DNA of 64,000 bases, from assembly GCA_017979445.1 (NCBI GenBank), contig CM030706.1:22337884-22401883 (forward strand). Direction: 5' to 3'. This stretch comes from Akebia trifoliata (lineage: Eukaryota > Streptophyta > Magnoliopsida > Ranunculales > Lardizabalaceae). The translations under genes and the position numbers were made by a program. Shown here piece by piece: positions 45,103 to 57,719 of this stretch. The first letter of the stretch is position 1. Every line of letters starts with the position of its first letter. The notes below the pieces were generated by a model. That model was not told the origin of the DNA, did no database searches, and saw only the letters and a list, made by a program, of their open reading frames with translations.

Positions 45103-47307
45103 ATTTCTCTTTGGGCACATGTTCCAAATCGATCTCTAAATCAAAATTTCTTTCTTTTTGATAAACCTGGTTTGACAATATCTGGATTTATTGAGATGGT
45201 CAATTTTTATTAGGTCAAGATTGCTCAACAGACAACTTGAACACATGAAACATACCAAGAACTTCTACGACTGAGATAAAAAAATGCCCTTATTTAGATA
45301 TGACAAAGAATAGACGAACATGCTTGACTCAAATAACCTCATCCTTTGAAATTCTGAGACTCTTAAGAATATCATATGTGCAACTTTGAATAGATGAACA
45401 TTGTTTGAAAAACTCAAAATTTGATGAACATTGAAAGTTTGAATTTTTCTTTTGAAGTTTGAAATTAATTTATCTTTCTCCCTTTCAGATCATTTAATCA
45501 GATGAACATTCCTTCGAAGTCAAAGATAATTTCAATGTCTTCTAAGTTTTTATCAACTTTGACTTTGATATTGTCCTTCGTCTGATCTTTCTACTGCGGC
45601 ACGAACCTTGAAGGAAGTTTCTTAGATTCTCCTCTCGGACTTTTCTTTGATGGTGCCGTAACTTTTGCCTAAATTGCCCTTCTTGGTTTTCAATCTAGCA
45701 GGCTAGGAATTTTTATTTTATTTTATTTTTTATATGCTATTCTATTTGCTTAGGCCGTCCTTTCAGATTTTCAACCTAACGAGCTTTGATTTTTTTTTTT
45801 TTGCTTTGACTTTTGCCTAAGTCATCCTTACGGGTTTTCAACCTAGCAGGCTTTTACTTTTTTCATTAAGAGATCCTTATCGGCAATACCATGAACTTCC
45901 CTTGACCATTTTGCGTAATACCCAAGAGGACTTTTTAGGTAGGCTTAGGAGGGTTTAGAAAGAAAGGATATATGGTTCAAAATCCCGAAAAAAATGCCCC
46001 TAGTCTAATGTACTCTCCATTTCTAAGTACCTTTTTCCTTTGATTTTTTTATTTAAAAAAAATGCCCCTAGTTTGGCATTATTGATTTTCTTTCTTCTAT
46101 ACTTTGAATGAAAGATTTTTCTTTGAAAAATACTCCTTTCTTTATTCATTTTTTCTTTGTATTTATTCTAGGAGTAGAGATCTTTTTTTTTTATAAACCG
46201 AGCCTGAAGTAATTTCTTAGGTTACCTACGTACCTCAATTTAGTTTGGGATCAGGTCTAAACGTAATTCAAAATACCCTCCCCTAGGTTGGTTGGTTGGT
46301 GTGGTTTAGACAAAAAATGGTTATCTTTTCATATTGGATAGAGGGGCTAGTAAAGGAAAATATTTTTTTGAAAAAGGGTGAGATTGGGAAAAGTGCATCG
46401 GTCAAAGAAAGGCCTCCTTAAATGGGGTGTCACATAATTTGATTGAGGTTAGTTAATACTTTTTCTTGTAAGGTCTCTTTGATGACAACTGATCTGCCCT
46501 AGTTGGGCTCAAACTTCTGAACGAGTGATTTTATTTTTAACATTGAGTACTTGAGCTGGCCTTCTCTTATAAGGTTGATTCTCAATTCTGGCTCCTAGAG
46601 ATAATATTTTTTCTAAAGAAAAAATATTTACCCCCTTGCTTGATGTCCCCTTTTTGGCATCCATTATAGTGTGTTCCTTTCCTTGATACCTGGGATGATG
46701 AATTCTGAACGCTGTGATCTTGAAGTGTTTAATCAAATTTGATGGATTACTTTGAGTATTTGAACTTATTAGTGAAATTCAATTCTTCTGAGTGTAATTC
46801 ATGCTCTGAATTTTATATCTCTTGATCATGACTCCCTCGAGGTGCGATGTGTCTTCGAACTGTCGGAATAACCTTCGATTCTAGAGATATATGACGTGCC
46901 CATATCATTAGACCAAAGATTCATTGTTGAAAAATATTAGTGCTCACATTAGGTGTATCCTCATAGGATCATGCGAAAACATCTCTGAACTCCTTAAGTA
47001 AGTCCATTATTTTCTCATGTTCGTCTAGGGATTGGACAGTTTTGATTCATACTTCTCAAGAATTATCCTTAGATTCAATTTTAAATCAAATTCATTTTCA
47101 AAAATTTGAAGACTTGTTGCACACATGATAATTGAAAGAATCTTTTTATTTCATTGGAATGGAAGGATTCCATTATTAACCTAGAACAATGACTCTTGTA
47201 AAAAGAAATACTCTTCGAAACTTGACACTACTCGAAAATTAACGAGATAAAAAATAATGGAAAGACTAGGTTAACTAGATGGTATTTTATCCAGCAGACT
47301 CAACATT
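45103..47307 (-). other. Tat/Ogre 3' noncoding region; pol missing
   Basis: Diagnostic noncoding blocks are present. GGTTTTCAACCTAGCAGG recurs at about 45690, 45770 and 45830, and at 46215-46265 the minus strand has the GACCTGATCC and TACGTAGGTAACC motifs of this lineage. No protease, reverse transcriptase or integrase is found between gag and the LTR. A 75-codon frame at 46509-46736 has no recognisable domain. Confidence 0.5.
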
Positions 47308-48216
47308 TCACTTAAAGGTTATCTTCCCTGCGTCGATGATATCTTGAATAGCATGGCGGAGAGATATACATTTGTCGGTGTAATGACTTGTAACTTGGTG
47401 AAACTCGCAGAACTGGTGACTTTCGTCATTACTTTGAAGGGCATTGGGTATAGACTTAGGCTGTAATAGTCCTTTCTTAGTTAACATCCTCAAGGTAATA
47501 CTCAAGGTCATCCCAAGATTATCAAAATTTCTTCTAGGCTTGGATCGCTTAACAACATTAACTGTCGATTGTGTTGGATTTGAGTTAGCGACCTTCAGAC
47601 TAAAATGCTTCATAAACTCTTTCATGATTTCTTCCCAAGTATGAAGTCGAGACTGTATTAGCAATATAAACCATTCAAGAGCGGGACCTTTGAGAGTGGT
47701 GCAAAATAATTGTGTCATTTGTTCACTCCCTAAACCTCGAAGATGCATGTCCCCGACATACAAGCATAGGTGAGTTCTTGGATAGGAAGTTCCATTGTAT
47801 TTAGGCATGCTTAGTAATTCATATTTTTTTGAAGTATCGATTCTAGTCGTTGAATCCCTTCTATGTCTATCTTTGTTATCTTGGTACGCCCCCATCGGAT
47901 GGTATTGGCAAGCATGATTCATCTGGTTCACAAAATTTTGCATGATTTGACGTAGATTAGCTGTGTTGAAGATTGATGATCCTTCGAAAATAAATTAGAG
48001 ATCACGATCAATAAGGGCAAAGGATTTGACCAAACAATAAAGACTATGCTTAGGCGACCAGTTAGATGACTTGAGAGAATGACCGGGGTAAAGATGTATT
48101 AGAAGACTAGACACAAAATAGGATGATGTAGAATGTCTTAGAGCAATTTCTACTAAATAAATATTTCCCTCTTTGTTGAATCCAGATGCATCCTTTATCA
48201 TTACTAGGATTACCAA
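47308..48216 (-). pseudogene. Tat-type gag (partial)
   Basis: The 211-codon frame at 47943-47308 has the Tat gag pattern: MPKYNGTSYPRTHLCLY, FCTTLKGPALEWF and WEEIMKEFMKHFSL. The block CEFHQVTSHYTDKC with LRHAIQDIIDAGKI is the His/Cys region near the gag C-terminus. These blocks are closer together than in full-length gag, so there is an internal deletion. A second frame (48216-47995) lies upstream after a stop and probably belongs to the N-terminal part. Confidence 0.7.
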
Positions 48217-49500
48217 AATGAAAAATTAATATAATGACCTACAGTAATGTGATTAATTTAATTCATTTGATCAGATCAAGCATAATGAAATAATAGGAAC
48301 CCGTTGATTTGACTGGTCCCATTAATGAAACCACGCGTTCAATCGAGTTGTTAGTTCTATTTAGACCGATCTAACCTAATGGACTAAATTAGACTTTTCC
48401 TTGCTTGTAGTTAATTGATCTATTTGATTATGTAAAAGTTGATCAAAATGCTTGTTCCAAATGGGCCAATTGATTAGCTACAAGCTATTCAGATCCATTG
48501 GGAGGAATGAAGTAGTTTATGACCAAAAACCAATCGGTCTAATTGATTTGATGTAATTCAATAAGACTTATTTTCAATTGGACTGATTGGTTGGTTTGAT
48601 GCAAACTAAGTTCAACCCAATGGACTGGCATAGTTAACCAATTAAGTTGATTTTATTGGGTCGGATCGATATTGCGGGTTTAGTTTGAACGGCCTAGATC
48701 GGTCCGCCCACTTACCTGTTGGTTGGATTGAATAGAGCAACCCGGGAACACCCGTAGTGGGTTCGGGTTGTGACCTATAGGAAGGCTCCTGAACTTTAGG
48801 TTACTACGTGCAATGTAATTTATCTGACCACCCTTGCCCAAGTACACATATATACCTCTTGATATGGGGTGACTTGGTTTGATATACCGTTTAGGTGATA
48901 ATCTAAAAGCTCCAACCCACTTCTCTGAAGTCAAAAGCAGCCAGTTTAATCCCCAGTTGAGAGGTGGCGCACAATACTGAGTAAGGGCCCTCTTAAATAC
49001 CTCTCGTCTAGAATAGACGTAGTCTATCCCCTTCGTACAGTAGGGTACAACGGGGCAGGATCTTTCTTAGGCACTAATTTTGACCAAGAAGTGCAATTTG
49101 TGAACTTAGATTACCTTTGATATATCGTATAGGTACGAGTCTAGGGTTGTAGCTTTCATAAATGGTTTAGCATCCCACGAGGGGACCGACCACGTACTAG
49201 TACTACGTTGGCAATCGGGACATGTGACTGTGCGGCTTACAATAGGTCAAAGGCTTAGGTCGCTCCAGCCTAGGTGTATCGATATACCTTTCAGAGTCAC
49301 CTGATCAGACGGTATTGATGCCCCAGTTTAATATACCCTAAGGTACATGACTGGAGTTGTGGTTTTCATGAATGACGTCGTATCTCCAAGGAGACCGGGC
49401 CACGCACTAGTGCTACGTTGGCTATAAGGGACATGCAAGCGTGCAAAGCAATAAATGTGTTAGTGGTGTATGTAAAATAGGGTGGGGTATGCCCGGGGTG
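48217..49500 (-). other. Leader region upstream of the Tat gag
   Basis: Noncoding. At 48920-49110 it resembles the Athila leader (9745-9890). At about 49120-49450 a segment of roughly 190 bp is duplicated, with CGTACTAGTACTACGTTGGC and CGCACTAGTGCTACGTTGGC as markers. The 5' LTR expected to the right is not seen. Confidence 0.5.
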
Positions 49501-49862
49501 TTTTTCAGATAAATGGGCCTATGGGCCAGATCAGATTATCACAACATGAATATTAACCAAAATAAATATCAATCCAATCATCAAAATAAGCACATCAAGC
49601 ATATATGTTAATCAAGATCATGGCAATGTTAGATAAAAAATCAACACGAAGACTAATAGTCGGATCCAATCATTGAAATAAGCATGCAATTTTTAGTCCA
49701 AGTCAAAAAGATTTTTTTCATGTATGGCAAACCTTTTGCGAACATAGGCTAGCTTGACCAACTCATAAGGTTTCAAATTTCACTAAGAGTCATTAGGCCA
49801 ACATGGTTCGTCACATTTATAATCCGATATCACAACCTTTTGCATTTAATGAAAAGTTCAAT

Positions 49863-49923
<61 letters not shown>

Positions 49924-50383
49924 ACTTTGATCCAACGTTTTGAAAAATGAGTGGCTACAAAATCAAATTTAAAATCAAAATGAAGATTAATTTTTAAGAA
50001 TTTTCTTTTAAATTTTTTCTCCTTTTAAATATATATATATTCTTAAAATTTTTGTCTAGCATTGGACCATGCTCTTGGATGCCACGTGGAGAGGTCAAAA
50101 TTCCAAAACATGATCCGATGGCACATGGTTATATCACATAAAATTCCGAGATTTTAGAAATATAAAAGTTAATTTTCCCTGTTGAATTTCAATTTTAAAT
50201 TTGGGATATCGTAACAATCCATTTTTTTTATACCCATGATCAAAATGGTTTTTTTTTTTCTAAATTTTTCTTTTAAATCGGAGATTTTCCATGAAATACA
50301 GAAACAGTGGTATTGGATTTTTAATTTGATAATCCCAGTGGACCTAATGACACTTAGTAAGATTTAACATCTTACTAAGTTAG
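49501..50383. other. Junction between two Tat elements
   Basis: AT-rich, no gene. It contains the CA/TA microsatellite and, at 50352-50380, a perfect 12-bp stem (ACTTAGTAAGAT) with a 5-base loop. Confidence 0.4.
49866..49922. repeat. CA then TA microsatellite
   Basis: About 20 CA units pass directly into TA units. Confidence 0.95.
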
Positions 50384-53300
50384 TCATGAAAACAAGACCC
50401 ATAAAGTGGATTCCAAAGAGGTGATCAAACTGATTATAGAAGGGTTTATCAGGGAAGTGCAGTTTCTTGATTGGATAGTGAATATCGTAGTAATGTCAAA
50501 GAAGAATAGGAAAGTTAGAGTTTGTGCGAATATTGTAGTAATGTCAAAGAAGAATAGGAAAGTTAGAGTTTGTATTGACTTTACAAACCTAAATAAGGCC
50601 TGCCTCAAGGATAACTTTCCTATGCCAAGGATAGACTAGTTGGTAGATGTAACTTCAAGGCACGAAAGGCTATCCTTCATAGATGGTTATTTAGGCTACA
50701 TTCAGATATAAATTAACCCGATGGACCAAGAGAAGACAACTTTCATCACCGAATAAGGGTTTTACTATTAAAAAGTTATGCTTTTCATGTTAAAGAACGC
50801 ACGAGTGACTTATTAGAGGCTGGTGACAAAGCTCTTCAGAGATCTGTTAGGGAAGATTGAGGAAGTTTACATCAATGACTTGTTGGTGAAGAGTAAGAAG
50901 TAGGAAGATCATCTTGCTGATCTAGAAGAGGTCTTTTCATAAATGAGGAATGTTGGGATGAATCTCAACTCAAAGAAGTGCACTTTTGCATTAACTTCAA
51001 GGAAAATTTTGGGCTACCTAGTTATAAAAAGTGGTATAGAAGCCAATTCAGACTAGATCATAACACTTTTAGAGATGCCCTTCCGAAAATTCTGAAACAA
51101 GTCCAAAAGTTAGTAGGAAGAGTAGCAACCCTTAACATATTCATTTTTAGGTCTTCAAATAAATGTAGGCTACTGTACCAGCTATTGTGGAAGAACACTA
51201 GGTTCGAGTGGACAGAGGAGTGTATGCAAGCCTTCGTAGAGCTGAAGAAATATTTGGGCAGACCGTATATACTTTCCAAACGAAAAGTAGGAGAAGTGCT
51301 TGGGCTGTACTTAGTGATTTTTGAATGCGCACTCAGTTCATTCCTGGTCAAGGCTGGCACAGTAACAGAGCAACCCATCTACTTCTTGAGCAAGAACTTC
51401 ATTGATACAAAAACACGTTATTCTAGAATTGAAAAGATGGGATTAGCTTTGGTATACACGGCTTTGCATATGAGATTGTATTTCTAGACGCATTGGGTAT
51501 AGGTTATCAAAGAGTACCCGTTGAAGTCTATCTTAGAAAAGACGGAGGGATCGGGCAGAATGGTGAAGTGAGCTGTACAGTTAGCAAAGTTTAGACTTGA
51601 ATATAAACCCAAAGTTTTGTTAAAAGGCCAAACAGTGGCAGATTTCCTGGTAGACTTTCTGGCAGAGAAGAGAGTAGATTTACTGGTAGAAGAGTTGGAA
51701 CATGTAAAAGAGGGGTTAGAAGCAAATGACCAGTCGGGCTGGAAAGTCTATGTGGATGGGTCTTCAAATCTTGAAGGATCATGAATAGGAGTTGTACTGA
51801 TCACTCCTGATAGATTCAGGATAGAGACGATAGTCAGATTGTCAGAGCGTCGAATAATGAAGCGGAATATGATGCAATGCTACTCGGCTTCAATTCATTA
51901 TCAAGGCTGGGGGTAACTGAGGCTACAGTCTATAGTGACTCATAGCTAGTAGTTAACCATATCAATGGGACATTTGAAGCACGAGATCCCAAGATGCAAC
52001 TCTATTTGGAAAAAATCATATCTACCATACTTTGAGCTGGAGAGGTGAGGATAGAGCACATACCAATAACAGAAACATACACATAGACACCCTAGCCTTC
52101 ATAGCCTCAATGTTGACAGGACAAGATAGGAGAGAACTACCATTCGACAACCAAGAAAGACCTATGATAGACGAGTCAAAATTGGTCAGTGTGATAGCTG
52201 CAGTAGAAGATCAAGGGCGGATGAACCCAATTTTTTTCTTTTTCCTACAATTAGGAGTGTTGCTCAATAATCTAAAGAAGACAAGATGTGTGAAGAGTAG
52301 ATAAGAAACTATACAAGAAGTCAATAGAAGGGTTACTCCTACGTTGTCTAACGCTAGATAAGGTAAATGATATGCTGAGAGAGATCCACAAAGGAGATTG
52401 TGGAAATCATTCGGACAAGGTCTTTGGCCTACAAAGTATTATCTTAAGGGTATTTCTGATCATATTTGGAAAAAAATGCAGCTCTACACCTCAAGAATTG
52501 AGAATTGCCAAAGATATGGGAGAATAATCGGACAGCCAGCAGTACAACCCAATTCCCTCATTAGCCCTTGGTCGTTTGCACAATGGGGAGTTTATCTAGT
52601 AGGCCCATTATCTAGGGTACCAGGTAACCTAACTTTCTTACTGGTGGTGACAGATTACTTTACCAAGTGGACGGAAGTACCCCTTTTAGCCAGAATATGC
52701 TAGCAGGAAGTTCAGAAGTTCCTATGAGAAAATATAATCTACAGATTTGGTCTGCCATGCACTACAGTCTTAGACAATGGGAGACAATTTGTAAGAAAGT
52801 AGATAAGAGATTTCAGCAAAGAGCATGGGATAATACAGTTATTCTCCTTGTCACAGTATTCACAGGGCAACAGATAGGCTGAAGCAATGAAAAAAGTACT
52901 TATAGACAAGCTAAAGAAGAGGCTGTGAGAAGTACAGGGAAGATGGACAACGGTCTTACATAACGTATTGTGGGCCTACATGACAATTGCTAGAACCTCC
53001 ACAGGAATGTCTCCATTCACTATAGCCCATAAAATAGAGGCGGTGATACCAGCAGAGAATAACTTCCCTACAATAAGGTCTAGAATAGTATAGACTGACC
53101 AAAACAACCAGTAGATAATCATAGAATTGGATTTGCTAGAAGAAAAATGTGAAGCAACGCTGATAAGGCTAGAGAGTTATCATCAGAAACTACAAAGCTA
53201 CTTCAATAAGAGAGTTCGCCATATGCAGTTCAAAGAAGGAGACCTAGTACTACGAAGAGTATTCTAGTATACAGAAGAATAGATTAGTGGAAAGTTGGGT

Positions 53301-53400
53301 CCCAATTGGGAAGGTCCATACATTCAGGATAACAAGAGTAGGCTAGGAATGAGTTTATTACTTGGTGACGATGACCGGTCAAGAGTTGCCTAGACTGTGA
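50384..53400 (+). pseudogene. Tat (Retand-like) pol: RT, RNase H, second RNase H, integrase
   Basis: Degraded but ordered. The RT begins IIEGFIREVQFLDWIVNIVV and DFTNLNKAC; its catalytic box is YIND instead of YVDD. RNase H: FEWTEECMQAFVELK, RPIYFLSKNF-like, SRIEKMGLALVY. The second, archaea-type RNase H that marks Tat elements starts WKVYVDGSSNLEGS at about 51740. The integrase follows: NIHIDTLAFIASML linker, WGVYLVGPL with the first Asp position changed (usual GID/GMD to VYL), VTDYFTKWTEV, VLDNGRQF, and a C-terminal GPNWEGPY. A 48-bp in-frame duplication lies in the RT (50481-50576). Stops and shifts occur throughout. No gag or protease lies upstream, so the left end is truncated. Confidence 0.8.
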
Positions 53401-53486
53401 AATACATATGATCTAAAAAGATATTATCAATAAAGAAATCTTTTTTGATCGCTAGTAGCCTGCGCGCGAATATACCACAAAAATTG

Positions 53487-54125
53487 GATCCTACCTGAAT
53501 CCAAGCTTATGTGGGTCTTCTTTGCCTTAATTAGCAGGGTAAGAAGCTAGTTGGAGCCCTACTCCGATGAGAGTAATTTAACACTAAAGATGGATCCTGC
53601 CTAGATTAGGGCCTACGTGGGTCTTTTTTTACCTTAATTGACAGGATAAGAAGTTGGTCGGGGCCCTACTCTAACGAGAATAATTTAGCATTAAAGATGG
53701 ATCCTACTAGGATCCGGGCTTATGTGGGTCTTCTCTATCTTAATTGGCAGGGTGGCGGGGTAAGAAACTAGTTGGAGCTCAACTTTGACATGAGTAACAT
53801 AGAACTAAAAGTGGATCCCACCTGGGTTCGGGCCTACGTGGTTCTTCTCTGCCTTACTTGGCAGGATAAGAAGCTGGTTAAGGTCCTACTCTATCACAAG
53901 TCCAAGAGCACTGAAGATGGATTTTGTTTGGATTCGGGCCTATGTGAGTCTTCTCTGCCTTAATTGGCAGAAAAAAAGATGGTCGGGGCCCTACTCTACC
54001 ACAAATACAATAATACTAAAGATAGACCCCACTTGGGTCTGGGCCCACGTGGGTCTTCTCTACCTCAATTGATAAAGTAAAAAGCTGGTCGGGACCTTAC
54101 TTTGGTAAGAGTAATATAGCACTGA
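53487..54125. repeat. About 107-bp minisatellite, 6 copies
   Basis: The marker TGGATCC(T/C) followed by TACGTGGGTCTTCT-like sequence recurs near 53487, 53589, 53697, 53811, 53918 and 54022. Units also share TTAATTGGCAGG and GGGCCCTACTCT. It lies between integrase and the antisense ORF of the Tat element. Confidence 0.8.
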
Positions 54126-54916
54126 GTTGGGCTCTTCTAAGAGTTTGGTCCTCATAGCCCTCCTCTACTTTAACAAGTAGAGCGAATAGTTGGATGACTA
54201 TGCTCTGTCTTGAGTGACAAAACACAAATATTTGTTTAACTGAAAAGTAAGTCCTTGAACTTATCTTCTACTTGTGGAAAACAGAAGATTTTTAAACGAC
54301 TGCAGTCTGCCTTAGAATAATAAAAATGCTGTAGAATAGTTGTTTCAAGAGCAGAGGTGAGTATTATGCCTTGAAACCCATTAAGTTATATGTTGCGAAA
54401 CACTAAATTAGAGCCTTCTGAAAGGATAGTAACTTGAGAGTACCTCCCCTAGTATATAAAGTTGTACCATATGATTACTATGTGGTTATTTATGAAATGG
54501 TTCCACCTAAGTAAAAGTTACTTAAGGTAGAATCTAGGGGGAAGAGGCAACAAGACATAAATCATGTATAACACAAACAGTGCGAATAATTAAAAGTTAG
54601 TGTTAAAGGCAGAACAACAGTTAAGCGTGTAACACAAAAGTTTAAGTAAAGCATATTGTTAAAGTTCAAAAGTAGCAGTTAGGCACGTAGCACATAAGTG
54701 TAAGTAAAATATTTTGTTAAAGTTCAAGGTAAGTTTAAAAAGCAAATTAGTAGATTGTGTGTGCAGAGCAAACAGTGCGAAAAAGTAAAAATTCATATTG
54801 AAGGCATATTAGCAGTTGTCTTAAAAGAAAATTGTTCATTAATAGCAAGAAGAGTACAAGAGAAATCCCAATAATGGGATAGTACAAGATAAAAAATAAT
54901 AGCAAAAATAGAATAC
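54126..54916 (+). other. Tat noncoding spacer between minisatellite and antisense ORF
   Basis: A purine stretch CTAGGGGGAAGAGGC is at about 54534. A segment with GTTAAAGTTCAA and AGCAGTTAGGC is loosely duplicated at 54580-54735. No plus-strand gene. Confidence 0.4.
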
Positions 54917-57272
54917 AGTTGAAACCAATGAGTATATTTTCATTTGGCGGTAGTCGGTTAGCAGAAGATGAAATCTCAGTAGCAGGATTCGGGGGGTCGA
55001 CCGCCTCGTCTTGGTCAACGTTGCTAATGGGGATATGAGGCATGTCACTAACAAGAGTAGGCGAACTAGTCTTTCTGGCTTGATCCAAATCTATGGTTTG
55101 CCCAGCCTTCATGAGTTCACCAAGGACTCGTTCCAAGAAAACAACAAGGTTCCCCTCCTCATCTAATTGGAAGAGTTGTACTTGCTCGTGGTCACTAAAT
55201 CAACTAAAAATGTCCTTGATAGGAGGACCTTCAGGGCTATCATAATCATCATCATCCTCTTCATCATCCTCCACCTCATACTAAAGCTGAGCAGCTTCAA
55301 AGCTTTTGTGATAAGCTTTAGAAGAAGCTTCATTTGCCAACTAAGAATATTGGGCTTGCAGTTGCCCTAACAGTCTCTTGATTTTAGCCTCATCTTCTTT
55401 GACCTGAGCTACCCTAGTTGTCTCAATACCAACTTTAAGGAAGCCTAGCTCAAGCTCTTATTGCCGTACCTTATCTTGGAATTTGTCAGCTCTGCTCTCT
55501 CCTAGTAGCTGGCCGGTTCCAATTGAAGAACACCTTAGAGATTTGCCAGCTTCTTATTATTGGCCTCTAAGACTAAGTTAGTTTTGAAAAATTGGGCTAG
55601 GTTAGCCTCTATTTCATCTCTAACCTCTTGGAAAAATTGGCTAGAGGAGGCCAGCTCATCCTAGAGCAAAGTAATTTTTTCTTCATCTTCCCTAGTCAGA
55701 GCAGCCGCTTGGTCCTCAGCCTTATGCCATTTCAGGAAGGCCAAGGTTCCATAGACCTTAGCCTACCAGAAGAGTAAAGCAGTTAGGTAAGTAAAGTATG
55801 AAAAATAAAAAGTTAAGTGGAAATAATAGAGAATTACCTGATAAAGGCCATGAACAAATCGACCAAAGCCTAGGTCAGCATTGGCCTTGTCCGCATCATC
55901 CTAGTCCTTGGGAGAAATAGAGTGGGAGAGTAGAGAGGCAGCAATGATAGGGTTCCTCACCTTACAACTCCTATTGTAAAAGTGGTTGAAACGGGACCGA
56001 AAATCATTATTCTCATTTCGATCCTGGAGGAAGGTCTCGTGACCCCCTAGGAGAATGTAACTTTCTCTAAAGAAGTCTTGAGGTGATTGGGGCTTCAAAC
56101 TTTTCTTGATCAGCCTACGCCTTTTACATGGTAGAAGTTCAGAGACAAGACTATGCTCCCTGATGGTGTCCGAGCTCTACACTGTCTGAGCTTGAATCTC
56201 CTCAGGAAGCCTAGTAAGAGCAACATCTACAATAACAACAGTAGAAGAAAAAACAAAAGCAGAGGTAGAAGTAGGAGTAGCCTGCTCTCCATGCACTAAA
56301 GCTAACGGACTTACTTTTCTAAAAAGGGTGGAGCCAGATTCTTTTTCTTTTTTTTCTTTTATTGGTCAGAGAGTGGAGTAGCCCTAATGATAGGGGAGAA
56401 GGAGAAAGGGAACTCCAAGAGGTCAATGTTAATGACGCCGGAGGATCCTAAGGGAATTAGAGGGAAAATAAGATGAAAAATAGAGGCAAGGGGAGAAGGA
56501 AGATATGTTCATCCTGATTAAAGGAAACGTGATCAGAAGTGGCCTGCCGTGCAAATGGCTGAGGCAAAATAGAAGGAGAAGGATAGATCTGATCTCCTTC
56601 CACCACCCCCTCAGCAACTCTAGTTTGAAGGCTTACTGCTATTATCCTTCTATCTTTAAATGCTCTACACTACTCTTTCCTAGTCTCAGCAGCGAAAAGG
56701 GTAGAATAATCTATGAAAAGAAAATGAAGCAAAGTCAAATTCAGTTATATACAGAGTTGAAGAAGGAGACACAGCCAGGTGTCTACAAACTAGTTTTACC
56801 CTGAAAGATCTGAGGGACTATAAATCCCTCACGAGGAACGTTAGGGGTGAACTCTCAATTCTTAGAGACAATAAGGGGGTCCTTGTACCATCTTTTTTCA
56901 GTACTAGGAAGAGATGGAGCTAGTGCCACTACTACACTCTAAGAGGACAATGAATAGTACCCAAGACGTTGGGGGATAATCTTCGGATTATGCTTGGAGA
57001 GGAAGTCATTGGGGGTTAGGCCTATTTTCTCCATTATCTCCATCCGACGATAGAAGTTAACAAACATTTGGCTTGGGTCCGATTTATCTTACTCAACACC
57101 TCCCTGAGGAAGGGAGAGAGAGGAAAACTAAGGCCAACCCTAATTTGGCTAACGTAGACCATAATTTTCCCCTGACGACACTTGTTAGGGTCTTGGGGGT
57201 CCTTGCAAACTTGAATAGATCAAAGATAGGAATATAAAACCCTCTTTGAAGTTGGGTGATATTAGCAGTCAT
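54917..57272 (-). pseudogene. Antisense extra ORF of the Tat element (Transposase_28-like)
   Basis: On the minus strand, opposite to pol. It starts MTANITQLQRGFYIPIFDLF (ATG 57270-57272). A block then reads FLREVLSKINRTQAKCL with RRMEIMEKIGLTPNDFL, and KRWYKDPLIV follows; this resembles the plant 'putative gypsy type transposon' domain. Further on come SPQDFFRESYILL, a coiled-coil region (REDEEKITLL, DEIEANLAQFFK, NNKKLANL) and an acidic tail EDDEEDDDDYDSPEGPP. Several stops and shifts are present, though an intron could explain one gap near 56790 (GTAAAAC after the KDPLIV exon). Extra ORFs between pol and 3' LTR, often antisense, are known in Tat elements; function is unknown. Confidence 0.6.
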
Positions 57273-57441
57273 TGAGAAATCAAGTTTGCAGAAAAGAGAA
57301 GAAGATTACCTCAGCTTGAAAGAGGTAAAAATGGTAATAAAGCAGAATGAAAAAGAGAGAAAAAGTTTTTGCAAAATGTAGAGAAAACGATATCATAGAG
57401 AGTAATAACACAGTAAGAGGGAGGATGAACACTAAGTCTCA

Positions 57442-57449
57442 TATTTATA
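57442..57449 (-). promoter_or_regulatory. TATA box of the antisense ORF
   Basis: The minus strand reads CTTATAAATATGAG about 170 bases upstream of the antisense ATG. This suggests the ORF had its own promoter. Confidence 0.5.
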
Positions 57450-57710
57450 AGAGAACGTAAAGGAGTACTTATGCCTAGGGGGATAGCTTAATCAAACATA
57501 AATGTCGTAATTTGAGGTTAGTATCGATGATAGTAGGGCACATGGATGGACATAGATGAAAGACGATTCGTTTAGCTGTCATAAATGATTTGAAATGACA
57601 CAACATTAAATGCGTCAATTTATTAAGAGTAGGAGTAATTATAGAGAATCAAGGCAACCAATGAGAAAGAAGTTAGGTGTCTCGAGAAGACGGCGAGATT
57701 TTGCATCTCC
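57450..57710. other. Tat 3' noncoding region
   Basis: No gene. It ends in a purine-rich CTCGAGAGGGGATAA stretch that may be the polypurine tract. Confidence 0.35.
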
Positions 57711-57719
57711 TCGAGAGGG

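Noticed and set aside
44261..45120. Repeated-protein ORFs with CSDYAQPVATEGLLGL-like units
   Set aside because: They arise from a 37-bp minisatellite read in cycling frames and lie in a retroelement noncoding region.
44381..45120. CRISPR-like regular repeat
   Set aside because: Units are contiguous, without unique spacers, and this is a plant nuclear context.
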